Below the pieces are notes generated by a model, which was not told where the DNA came from, ran no database searches, and saw nothing but the letters and a program-made list of their open reading frames with translations. Below are positions 1 to 5,581 of a stretch of 8,807 nucleotides of DNA, piece by piece. How positions within the stretch are numbered: position 1 is the first letter of the stretch; the number at the start of each line of letters is the position of its first letter. The position numbers and the translations under genes were made by a program. Source of the stretch: CAZXEJ01 sp964639895 (GTDB lineage: Bacteria; Desulfobacterota_D; UBA1144; Nemesobacterales; JADFKM01); the NCBI GenBank assembly GCA_964639895.1, contig CAZXEJ010000058.1, forward strand, positions 1 through 8,807, in the 5' to 3' direction.

Positions 1-116
1 CAGGTGGAAACAAAGGCATTGAATCAAGCGGTAAAAAGGAACTTCACCCGTTTCCTTTACACTTTCATCCGGGCAAGGGCCGTCAGCGTCATGCCGCCTT
101 CTTTCCGACTTGGCAT

Positions 117-142
117 CAAGGGGTGCCGTTCGGCGCCCCTTG
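117..142. terminator. Strong GC-rich hairpin, terminator-like but without a T run
   Basis: The arms CAAGGGG (117-123) and CCCCTTG (136-142) pair perfectly. A T:G wobble and an inner GCC/GGC stem extend this to about 11 pairs, closed by a GTTC loop. Neither strand has a T tract immediately after the stem, so it is not a textbook intrinsic terminator. It could end a transcript entering from the left, protect an RNA 3' end, or be part of a larger structured RNA. The hairpin itself is seen directly; its role is inference. Confidence 0.45.
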
Positions 143-614
143 TACGACCTCCCCGGAGCCGCGGATGGTATCTTAATGGCACCTATTACGGGGTTCTTTC
201 TCAAGTCGAGATGGGAGTGATTCTTCACGCGTGCGAGCCGCCCGCCTTTTTTCGTGTCAGCATACTGCAAGTGGTTCTGCCGCTTCTCGGCATCGCCTTC
301 CTCCGCCACGGGGTGCCCTTGTACCGCGTTCTTGTTTGCCCACTCTAACAGCCTTACTAGGCACCGCCCTTGGCTGCCTCCCCTCGGCCCCGATGCGCGG
401 CGTGTAGCGGCGTAAGTCACGGGGGGCCACACGAGGGCGGACGTCATTCTTGGTCTGGGCGCGAGGTGGCACCCGAGCCGCACGTGCCGCATTCCTCCTC
501 CGGTGGATGGCGCTGTCCCATCTGCTTGACGGCACGGACGTGGCCGGCGGGATGTGGCAATAGTGTGCCTCCGCGTGGCCTTCCCCACCCTAGCGGCCGC
601 AGAGGCCATGTAGG

Positions 615-642
615 TTGACAATCCCCTGACGTCACTTATTAT
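615..642 (+). promoter_or_regulatory. Sigma-70-type promoter for ribBA
   Basis: A perfect -35 box TTGACA (615-620) is followed by a 16-base spacer and the -10 box TATTAT (637-642, five of six consensus bases). Transcription should start near 649, giving a leader of about 57 bases before the ribBA ATG at 707. The spacer carries the perfect 8-base palindrome TGACGTCA (627-634), well placed for a dimeric regulator to block RNA polymerase. A closely similar promoter occurs at 8768-8795. Confidence 0.75.
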
Positions 643-648
643 TAATCA

Positions 649-706
649 CTGGAGCTTACTCCTACATGCGGTTTCTCACCATCTAGGCTGGAGTAGAGTC
701 AAACCC
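649..706 (+). promoter_or_regulatory. ribBA leader with two competing hairpins
   Basis: Just after the expected transcription start, GGAG (651-654) can pair with CTCC (659-662) around a CTTA loop. The sequence TACTCC (657-662) can instead pair with GGAGTA (690-695), which holds the GGAG nearest to the ribBA start. The two pairings share CTCC and exclude each other, so a translational switch is conceivable. The leader is too short for an FMN riboswitch, and no aptamer core was recognised. The pairings are seen; regulation is inferred. Confidence 0.25.
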
Positions 707-1915
707 ATGCCTTCTTGTTCCATCGAAGAAGCGATAGAAGAGATACGACAAGGCAACCTTCTCATCCTCGTCGACGACGAGGATCGTGAGAACGAAGGCG
801 ACCTCGTCATCGCCGCCGAGCTTGCGACCCCTCAGGCCATCAACTTCATGGCCAAGTACGGGCGGGGGTTGATATGTCTCGCCCTCACCAAGGACAAGGC
901 TACCCAGCTGGGCCTCAAGCCCATCCGCCCCGAAAACTCCCCCGTTCCACAGTACACTGCCTTCACCATTTCGATAGACGCCCGGAGCGGAATATCGACC
1001 GGCATCTCGGCCTACGACAGGGCTCTCACCATCAACAAGGCCATCTCGGACGACGCCCGCCCGGAAGATTTCGTGAGGCCGGGCCACGTCTTCCCCTTGA
1101 TAGCCCGCGACGGCGGCGTGCTGGTAAGGGCGGGCCATACGGAGGGCTCTGTTGATCTCGTCCGTCTGGCCGGTCTCAAGCCCGCGGCCGTCATATGCGA
1201 GATAATGAACGACGACGGCGGGATGGCCCGCCTGCCCGAGCTCGAGGAGTTCGCCGGACGGCACAATATAAAGATCGCCACCATCGCCGATCTCATAAGC
1301 TACCGCCTGCGGTCGGAGCGTCTCGTGCGGCGGGCGGCCGAGGCGTCGCTGCCCACAGAGTTCGGCGAGTTCCGCGTGATCGTATATGACAACATCATAG
1401 ACAAGCAGCACCACGTCGCCCTTGTGATGGGCGAGGTCGACCCGGACGAGGGCATACTGGTACGCGTCCACTCCGAGTGTCTGACGAGCGACGTGTTCCA
1501 CTCGGCCCGCTGTGACTGCGGCCCCCAGCTGCGCCAGGCTATGAGGATAATAGCCAAGGAGGGAAGGGGCATATTGCTCTACATGCGTCAGGAAGGCAGG
1601 GGCATCGGGCTCGTGAACAAGATAAAGGCCTACGCCCTCCAGGACAACGGCTACGACACCGTCGAGGCCAACGAGTTGCTGGGATTCAAGCCCGATCTCC
1701 GGGACTACGGCATCGGCGCCCAGATACTGCTCGACCTCGGCGCGCGCAAGATGCGTCTGCTCACCAACAACCCCCGCAAGGTGAGGGGGCTCGAGGGGTT
1801 CGGCCTGCAGATAGTCGAGAGGGTGCCCATCGAGGTCCCGCCCAGCAAGGAGAACTCCAAGTACCTGAAGGTGAAGAAGGACAAGCTGGGTCACTACCTG
1901 TCGATGGTCGACTGA
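707..1915 (+). CDS. ribBA: Bifunctional 3,4-dihydroxy-2-butanone-4-phosphate synthase / GTP cyclohydrolase II (RibBA)
   Basis: A cytoplasmic enzyme starting both branches of riboflavin synthesis. The N-terminal half converts ribulose 5-phosphate to 3,4-dihydroxy-2-butanone 4-phosphate and formate. The C-terminal half opens GTP to the diaminopyrimidine precursor. The 402 residues match the usual fused length. The RibB half shows DDEDRENEGDL (23-33) and RPGHVFPLIARDGGVLVRAG (124-143). The RibA half has the zinc cysteines C258, C269 and C271 within a VHSECLTSDVFHSARCDCG stretch, then RQEGRGIGLVNKIKAYALQD (294-313) and TNNPRK. All key residues appear intact, so both activities are likely; some RibBA proteins lose one. 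The ATG at 707 sets the normal N-terminus, although the nearest ribosome binding matches (GGAG at 690-693, AGAG at 695-698) are weak. The gene has its own promoter and is followed by a 101-base gap before ribH. Confidence 0.97.
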   Translation: MPSCSIEEAIEEIRQGNLLILVDDEDRENEGDLVIAAELATPQAINFMAKYGRGLICLALTKDKATQLGLKPIRPENSPVPQYTAFTISIDARSGISTGISAYDRALTINKAISDDARPEDFVRPGHVFPLIARDGGVLVRAGHTEGSVDLVRLAGLKPAAVICEIMNDDGGMARLPELEEFAGRHNIKIATIADLISYRLRSERLVRRAAEASLPTEFGEFRVIVYDNIIDKQHHVALVMGEVDPDEGILVRVHSECLTSDVFHSARCDCGPQLRQAMRIIAKEGRGILLYMRQEGRGIGLVNKIKAYALQDNGYDTVEANELLGFKPDLRDYGIGAQILLDLGARKMRLLTNNPRKVRGLEGFGLQIVERVPIEVPPSKENSKYLKVKKDKLGHYLSMVD

Positions 1916-1939
1916 TTTCGCCGGCCGCATCGTACTTTC

Positions 1940-1968
1940 TTGTTTTTCCTGTGCTATACCTCTAAAAT
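1940..1968 (+). promoter_or_regulatory. Probable promoter for the ribH-nusB-trpD-trpC run
   Basis: TTGTTT (1940-1945) stands 17 bases before TAAAAT (1963-1968), which matches the -10 consensus in five of six positions. The -35 box matches only in TTG. The start would lie near 1975, about 40 bases before ribH. The region is AT-rich within otherwise GC-rich DNA, and the 101-base gap contrasts with the overlapping genes downstream. No intrinsic terminator was seen after ribBA, so readthrough from the ribBA promoter may also contribute. Confidence 0.5.
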
Positions 1969-2016
1969 AATGGAGTCGTAAAACTCAAGCACTCAAACCG
2001 TTCCAGGGGGGATTTG

Positions 2017-2508
2017 ATGCCTCAGCTCTACGAAGGCCATCTTGATGCGAAGGGGTTGAAGTTCGCTATCGTGGTCGGCCGCTTCAACGACCTTATCACC
2101 GAGAGGATGCTTTCAGGGGCGCTCGACGCCCTGCTAAGGCACAACGCCTCCGACGGAGACATCGACGTCATCAAGGTGCCCGGCTCGTTCGAGATACCGT
2201 TCGGGGTCAAAAGGGCCGCCGCTACGGGCCGCTACGATGCCATAGTCGCCGTCGGGGCCCTTATCAGGGGGGCCACGCCCCACTTCGAGTACATCTCCAG
2301 CCAAGTGACGCGTGCCCTGTCGACGCTCTCGCTCGAGTTCGACGTGCCCGTGGCCTACGGCATCATAACGGCCGACACGCTGGAGCAGGCCCTCGAGAGG
2401 GCGGGTACGAAGGCCGGCAACCGGGGGGCCGAGGCGGCAGTGTCGGCCATCGAGATGGCTACCCTGAGCAGGCGGCTCGCTGGCGGGAGGGCGGCCGGGA
2501 AGAAGTAG
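2017..2508 (+). CDS. ribH: 6,7-dimethyl-8-ribityllumazine synthase (RibH)
   Basis: Condenses the RibBA product 3,4-dihydroxy-2-butanone 4-phosphate with the ribityl-diaminopyrimidine to give lumazine, the penultimate step to riboflavin. Family members usually form pentamers or 60-subunit icosahedral shells. The 163 residues show GRFN (21-24), the substrate-phosphate loop PGSFEIP (55-61), GALIRGATPHFEYI (80-93) with the expected catalytic His89, and a conserved GIITADTLEQA-to-AGNRGAEAA region (115-141). The ATG at 2017 is chosen over an in-frame TTG at 2014 because AGGGGGGA (2005-2012) is spaced about five bases from the ATG and too close to the TTG. The C-terminus ends in a short basic Gly/Arg/Lys tail. 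The stop codon overlaps the nusB start by one base (TAGTG). Confidence 0.97.
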   Translation: MPQLYEGHLDAKGLKFAIVVGRFNDLITERMLSGALDALLRHNASDGDIDVIKVPGSFEIPFGVKRAAATGRYDAIVAVGALIRGATPHFEYISSQVTRALSTLSLEFDVPVAYGIITADTLEQALERAGTKAGNRGAEAAVSAIEMATLSRRLAGGRAAGKK

Positions 2509-2990
2509 TGCCCGAGATGGGGAGGAGAAGGCTATCCCGCGAACTAGCTCTGAGGTTTCTTTACCAGTACGACGTCCTCAGCGAGACCAGTCCGGAGGGG
2601 GTCGACATAGAGCGGGCGCTACGGTGTTACTGGCGGAACGTCGACGTCGAGGTTGACGATGAGGTCAAGGATTTCGCCACCGAGCTTGCGCGGGGCACGT
2701 GCGAGAACATGGACTCCATCGACGCCGTCATAGAATCGTTCTCCGAGCACTGGCGCGTCGAGAGGATGCCCAAGATCGACAGGAACATAATAAGGATGGC
2801 CCTCTACGAGATGGTCTACTTGGGCGGCATCCCCCCGGTGGTGACCATCAACGAGGCCGTCGATCTGGCCAAGAAATACGGCAGCACCGAGTCCGGGGGG
2901 TTCGTAAACGGGGTGTTGGACAGGGTCAAGGACGCATTGCAGCAGGGCGAGTTGAAGCATGATAGAAGAAGCGATCTCGAAGGTGGTTGA
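2508..2990 (+). CDS. nusB: Transcription antitermination factor NusB
   Basis: An all-helical RNA-binding protein that, with NusE (ribosomal protein S10), assembles on boxA RNA to prevent early termination in rRNA operons. The 160 residues match the family. The N-terminal basic helix shows GRRRLSRELALRFLYQYD (5-22), then WRVERMPKIDRNIIRMALYE (82-101) and TINEAVDLAKKYG...FVNGVLDRV (113-140), all typical. The start is probably GTG at 2508, with GGGA (2497-2500) seven bases before it; an ATG at 2517 would shorten the protein by three residues but lacks a ribosome binding site. rib genes followed by nusB is a well-known arrangement. The last 32 bases overlap trpD in another frame, giving the protein a charged tail (GELKHDRRSDLEGG) beyond the conserved core. 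Confidence 0.96.
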   Translation: MPEMGRRRLSRELALRFLYQYDVLSETSPEGVDIERALRCYWRNVDVEVDDEVKDFATELARGTCENMDSIDAVIESFSEHWRVERMPKIDRNIIRMALYEMVYLGGIPPVVTINEAVDLAKKYGSTESGGFVNGVLDRVKDALQQGELKHDRRSDLEGG

Positions 2991-3993
2991 GCGGATCGAC
3001 CTGTCGGAAGAGGAGATGGAGGGCGTGATGGCCGAGATGATGGAGGCCCGCGCCACGCCCGGCCAGGTGGCCGCCATTCTGGTGGCCCTCAGGATGAAAG
3101 GTGAGACGATTGCCGAGATAGTGGGCGCCGCCCGCGTGATGCGTGAAAAATGCGTCAAGTTGACACCCGGCGACCCGAGGGCGGTTGACCTGTGCGGCAC
3201 GGGCGGAGACAGGCTGGATACGTTCAACGTATCGACCGTGGCCTCCTTCATCGTGGCCGGCGCCGGCGTGAGCGTGGCCAAGCACGGCAACCGCTCCGTG
3301 TCGAGCCGCGTGGGCAGCGCCGACGTGCTCGAGGAGCTGGGCGTCAACCTGGAACTGTCCCCCGAGCAAGCCGAGAGGTGTCTCAACGAGGTGGGCATCG
3401 TGTTTCTCTACGCTCCCCTCTACCATCCGGCCATGAAGAACGTCGCCACGCCCCGGCGCGAGATAGGGATAAGGACCATATTCAACGTGCTGGGCCCCAT
3501 GACCAACCCGGCCGGTGTGAAGCACCAAGTGATGGGCGTCTATTCGGGCGTCCTGCTCGAGCCCATAGCAAAGGCCCTTCGCAGCCTGGGATCGGAGCGC
3601 GCCATGGTGGTCCACGGCGATGACGGCACGGATGAGATCACCGTTACGACGAAGACAAGCGTGGCCGAGCTCAAGGAGGGGATAGTTAAGTGCTACACCA
3701 TAGAGCCCGAGGAGTTCGGTCTCAGGCGAAGCAGGCTCGAGGAGTTGCAGGGAGGCGACGCCCGTCGGAACGCACAGATAACGCTCGCCATCCTGCGGGG
3801 TGAGGAGGAGGGAGCCAAGAGGGACATTTCGCTCATCAACGCGGCCGCTGCCATAGCCGTAAGCGGCAAGGCCTCCGACTTGCGCGAGGGGCTCGAGATG
3901 GCCGCAGAGGCGGTTGACTCGGGGCGCGCCCTGGCAAAGCTCAACGAGCTGGTCAAGTTCTCCCGCGAGGCCGGGGGGCTGGGGGCGGACTAG
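2959..3993 (+). CDS. trpD: Anthranilate phosphoribosyltransferase (TrpD)
   Basis: Transfers the phosphoribosyl group of PRPP to anthranilate, the second step of the branch from chorismate to tryptophan. The 344 residues are the normal full length. The N-terminal helical domain is followed by the glycine-rich PRPP loop CGTGGD (79-84), then NVSTVASFIVAGAG, KHGNRSVSS (108-116), YHPAMK (155-160), an Arg pair at 166-167 in the anthranilate region, NVLGPMTNPA (176-185) and the metal-binding HGDDGTDE (219-226). There is no fused TrpG glutaminase domain. The ATG at 2959 has AGGGCGAG (2944-2951) seven bases before it and begins 32 bases inside nusB, so translation may be coupled. It ends in TAG and is followed in the same frame by trpC. 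Confidence 0.97.
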   Translation: MIEEAISKVVERIDLSEEEMEGVMAEMMEARATPGQVAAILVALRMKGETIAEIVGAARVMREKCVKLTPGDPRAVDLCGTGGDRLDTFNVSTVASFIVAGAGVSVAKHGNRSVSSRVGSADVLEELGVNLELSPEQAERCLNEVGIVFLYAPLYHPAMKNVATPRREIGIRTIFNVLGPMTNPAGVKHQVMGVYSGVLLEPIAKALRSLGSERAMVVHGDDGTDEITVTTKTSVAELKEGIVKCYTIEPEEFGLRRSRLEELQGGDARRNAQITLAILRGEEEGAKRDISLINAAAAIAVSGKASDLREGLEMAAEAVDSGRALAKLNELVKFSREAGGLGAD

Positions 3994-3995
3994 CG

Positions 3996-4008
3996 GCCCC
4001 GTCGGGGC
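3996..4008 (+). other. Small hairpin immediately after the trpD stop codon
   Basis: GCCCC (3996-4000) and GGGGC (4004-4008) pair perfectly around a GTC loop, two bases after the trpD TAG. There is no T run, so intrinsic termination is unlikely. It could slow ribosomes, influence re-initiation at trpC or stabilise an RNA end. Only the pairing is seen directly. Confidence 0.35.
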
Positions 4009-4059
4009 TCGGCGCAGCCGGTCGGCGTGCCCGTGGTGCCGGGTCTATCTCTAAGCCCG

Positions 4060-4851
4060 ATGTCAGGCACATTCATATTGGATACCATACTCGAGCACAA
4101 GCAGCGCGAAGTAGCGCGCTCGATGGCCGTGCGCCCTCTCGAGGAGCTTCGAGCCGCCGTCGAGCGGGCCGGGCCGTGCAGGGATTTCACGGGCGCCCTC
4201 ACCCGTGGACCCGGGATCAAGGTCATAGCCGAGATAAAGAGGGCCTCTCCGTCCAAGGGGGTGCTGAGAGAGGATTTCGACCCCGTCGGGATAGCCCGCG
4301 CCTATCACCGCGCCGGGGCCTCGGCCCTCTCGGTGCTCACGGACGGCGAGTTCTTCGGAGGCTCCCTCGACTATCTTCCCCTCATAAGGGAGGCCGTGCC
4401 GTTGCCGCTGTTGCGCAAGGACTTCGTGTTCGCGGACTACCAGGTCTGGGAGTCACGCGCCTTGGGTGCGGACGCCGTCCTGCTCATAGCCTCGTGCCTT
4501 GAAACGGAGAGGCTTGCCTCGTTGCTGGGGCTTGTGCGCTCGCTGGGAATGGAGGCACTGGTCGAGGTGCACACCGAAGGCGAGCTCGCGCGCGCACTCG
4601 AAGCGGGGGCCCTGGTGGTGGGCATAAACAACAGGGACCTCAAGACGTTCGAGGTCGACATGGGGGTATCGGAGCGCCTGGTGCGCGCCGTGCCTCCGGA
4701 CAGGGTGGCCGTCTGCGAAAGCGGCGTCGGGCCCGGTAACGTGGCCCGCATGATGGCTGCGGGTTTCGAGGTGTTCCTGGTCGGAGAGTCTCTCATGAAG
4801 GAGGCCGACCCGGGGGCTGCTCTGGAGCGCCTGATCGCGGCGGCCGCTTGA
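4060..4851 (+). CDS. trpC: Indole-3-glycerol-phosphate synthase (TrpC)
   Basis: A TIM-barrel enzyme that closes the indole ring of carboxyphenylamino-deoxyribulose phosphate to form indole-3-glycerol phosphate. The 263 residues suit a stand-alone TrpC without a TrpF fusion. Visible motifs are ILDTILEHK at the N-terminus, VIAEIKRASPSKG (55-67), SVLTDGEFFGGS (91-102), LLRKDFV (117-123), ALVEVH (166-171), GINNRDL (188-194) and CESGVG (219-224). The expected catalytic residues appear present: E58, K60, K120, E169, N190, E220 and S221. The start is uncertain. The frame stays open back to the trpD stop, and GTG codons at 4027, 4033 and 4036 are possible. The ATG at 4060 is chosen because the family begins here, but it has no clear ribosome binding site, so re-initiation after trpD is likely. 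The trpF, trpB and trpA genes often found next are absent; a convergent gene follows. Confidence 0.95.
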   Translation: MSGTFILDTILEHKQREVARSMAVRPLEELRAAVERAGPCRDFTGALTRGPGIKVIAEIKRASPSKGVLREDFDPVGIARAYHRAGASALSVLTDGEFFGGSLDYLPLIREAVPLPLLRKDFVFADYQVWESRALGADAVLLIASCLETERLASLLGLVRSLGMEALVEVHTEGELARALEAGALVVGINNRDLKTFEVDMGVSERLVRAVPPDRVAVCESGVGPGNVARMMAAGFEVFLVGESLMKEADPGAALERLIAAAA

Positions 4852-4893
4852 GGCAGGGTGCAGTGCGCTGCCGACGCGGTGGGGGTCTACCCC
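4852..4893. terminator. Structured 46-base gap between convergent genes
   Basis: Two hairpins occupy the space between the trpC stop and the stop of the minus-strand gene. GGCAG (4852-4856) pairs with CTGCC (4868-4872); an alternative GCAG/CTGC stem with a TGCG loop lies inside it. GGGG (4882-4885) pairs with CCCC (4890-4893) around TCTA. Neither strand has a T run, so any bidirectional termination would need another factor such as Rho. Function is inferred from the convergent layout. Confidence 0.35.
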
Positions 4894-4897
4894 GGCC

Positions 4898-5356
4898 CTA
4901 TAGCCATACGATAACGTAGCGGCGGAACCTGCGTTCGATCACCTCGGCGCGCCTGTAGGTGAACACCTTCTCCCAGAAGTGGTTTTCGGGATCGGCTATG
5001 CCCTGGGTCTTGAAATCCCTTATGAGGCGGGCGTATTCGTCGTCCGAGGGCAGGTCGGGCAGTAGCTCGAACAGCGTGGCCACATCTGGTCTTGAGAACC
5101 AGCTCACGCCTTCCCACGCTTTCCACGAGTTGTCGCGCTTGCTGATGAGGATGAGTTGGCCCACCCTGTTGAAGCGGGTCTCTTCCAGCGCCCACGAGGG
5201 CAGGTAGTCGCTCCAGTAGTAATCGAAGGCCGCTTCGAGGACCTCGCTCCACCTGAGTGGCAGACTGAGCCGGCTGAGGGGTTGCTCCGCGCCCTTGGGA
5301 TCGGTGCCTGTGGTCTCTGTGGTTCGAGGGTTTTGTCCCTTGGTGGCCGAGTGCAT
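4898..5356 (-). CDS. Tryptophan-rich protein of unknown function, 152 aa
   Basis: I do not recognise a family. The frame is judged real because codon third positions are mostly G or C, the composition is natural, and a promoter and ribosome binding site fit it. The first 25-30 residues are polar, Thr-rich and probably disordered. From about residue 31 there is a compact soluble domain rich in aromatics: eight Trp in 152 residues (36, 48, 55, 78, 81, 86, 128, 151), with AFDYYWSDYLPSWALEETRF (43-62), VGQLILISKRDNSWKAWEGV (65-84) and a basic end ERRFRRYVIVWL (141-152). There is no signal peptide, membrane segment or Cys motif. The frame stays open upstream to 5512, but an ATG at 5413 lies inside the -10 box, so the ATG at 5356 is chosen, with GGGAG about eight bases before it. 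The gene converges on trpC and diverges from the repeat-protein operon. Confidence 0.75.
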   Translation of the reverse strand: MHSATKGQNPRTTETTGTDPKGAEQPLSRLSLPLRWSEVLEAAFDYYWSDYLPSWALEETRFNRVGQLILISKRDNSWKAWEGVSWFSRPDVATLFELLPDLPSDDEYARLIRDFKTQGIADPENHFWEKVFTYRRAEVIERRFRRYVIVWL

Positions 5357-5411
5357 CCTCCCGTCTCCCGCAGCTGCCGTTGTGGATTTGTTTGTCGGCA
5401 ATAAATATGCC

Positions 5412-5440
5412 ATAATGTATGAGTCGCCTAACCCTGTCAA
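5412..5440 (-). promoter_or_regulatory. Strong sigma-70-type promoter for the minus-strand gene
   Basis: Read on the - strand, TTGACA (5440-5435) is followed by an ideal 17-base spacer and CATTAT (5417-5412, five of six consensus bases). The start should be near 5405, leaving about 48 leader bases before the ATG at 5356. The -35 box overlaps the loop and one arm of the hairpin at 5433-5448. This supports the shorter gene start, because upstream in-frame starts would not be transcribed from here. Confidence 0.75.
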
Positions 5441-5453
5441 AAGACAGGTTTTT
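5433..5453 (+). terminator. Intrinsic-terminator-like hairpin with T run on the + strand
   Basis: CCTGTC (5433-5438), loop AAAA and GACAGG (5443-5448) form a perfect six-pair stem followed by TTTTT (5449-5453). This has the layout of a Rho-independent terminator for + strand RNA, although the stem is short. The only + strand source upstream would be trpC readthrough running antisense through the Trp-rich gene. It could shield the operon at 5582 from such readthrough. The same stem contains part of the minus-strand -35 box. Confidence 0.55.
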
Positions 5454-5489
5454 GTGTGATTGCGGCCGCCTCTCCAGGGCCGTGAGGTT

Positions 5490-5500
5490 ACAATTATTGT
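5490..5500. promoter_or_regulatory. AT-rich palindrome in the divergent intergenic region
   Basis: ACAATTATTGT is an 11-base inverted repeat (ACAAT-N-ATTGT) in an otherwise GC-rich stretch between the divergent genes. It contains TACAAT when the preceding T is counted, a possible -10 box for the 5582 operon, but no convincing -35 lies 16-18 bases upstream. It may be an operator, a promoter remnant or both. Confidence 0.3.
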
Positions 5501-5581
5501 CAACGCCGGCACCCACGAATGTACGCTCGGCGTCCCGTCGGCATACGGCCGGGCTCGCGTCTCCGAAGGGGTTGGTCATCC

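Larger units (their letters stand above)
1..649. other. Long intergenic region without a supported gene
   Basis: No reading frame here looks like a protein. The open frames on both strands are short, rich in Arg, Pro and Gly, show no family motif and lack ribosome binding sites. The first 350 bases are less GC-rich and contain several T runs. The rest is GC-rich with many small inverted repeats, for example AGGCA/TGCCT around 359-379 and the palindrome GCACGTGC near 480-487. A strong hairpin lies at 117-142 and the ribBA promoter at 615-642. I looked for RNase P, tmRNA, SRP RNA, tRNA and FMN riboswitch hallmarks and recognised none. It may be plain spacer, decayed sequence or an unrecognised structured RNA. 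Confidence 0.6.

Noticed and set aside
4..348. Possible 114-residue + strand protein at the left edge
   Set aside because: No ribosome binding site, no family resemblance, and it runs straight through the hairpin at 117-142.
467..481. Sigma-54-like TGGCAC with GG-N10-GC spacing
   Set aside because: The -12 element is poor, no activator site is visible, and a much better sigma-70-type promoter lies nearer ribBA.
370..618. Cys-containing + strand frame with CAAC and CPIC, zinc-finger-like
   Set aside because: The Cys spacing does not form a known finger, the start is a TTG without ribosome binding site, and the composition is random-like.
649..706. FMN riboswitch ahead of ribBA
   Set aside because: The leader is about 57 bases, too short for the FMN aptamer, and its conserved core is not seen.
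683..1930. 415-codon open frame on the - strand opposite ribBA
   Set aside because: It is the mirror of a well-conserved gene in GC-rich DNA; it has no family motif, and ribBA is unambiguous.
2900..2960. trp leader peptide or attenuator ahead of trpD
   Set aside because: The DNA upstream is nusB coding sequence, with no short Trp-containing frame or terminator hairpin.
2619..3615. Long - strand open frames opposite nusB and trpD
   Set aside because: Their composition is biased in the way antisense frames of GC-rich genes are, and both + strand genes are certain.
593..5469. Four GCGGCCGC octamers (593, 3841, 4840, 5462)
   Set aside because: Mostly explained by GC-rich codon usage; spacing and context show no common role.
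5357..5512. N-terminal extension of the minus-strand gene to 5512 or to ATG 5413
   Set aside because: The extension crosses the promoter and hairpin, and the ATG at 5413 overlaps the -10 box.
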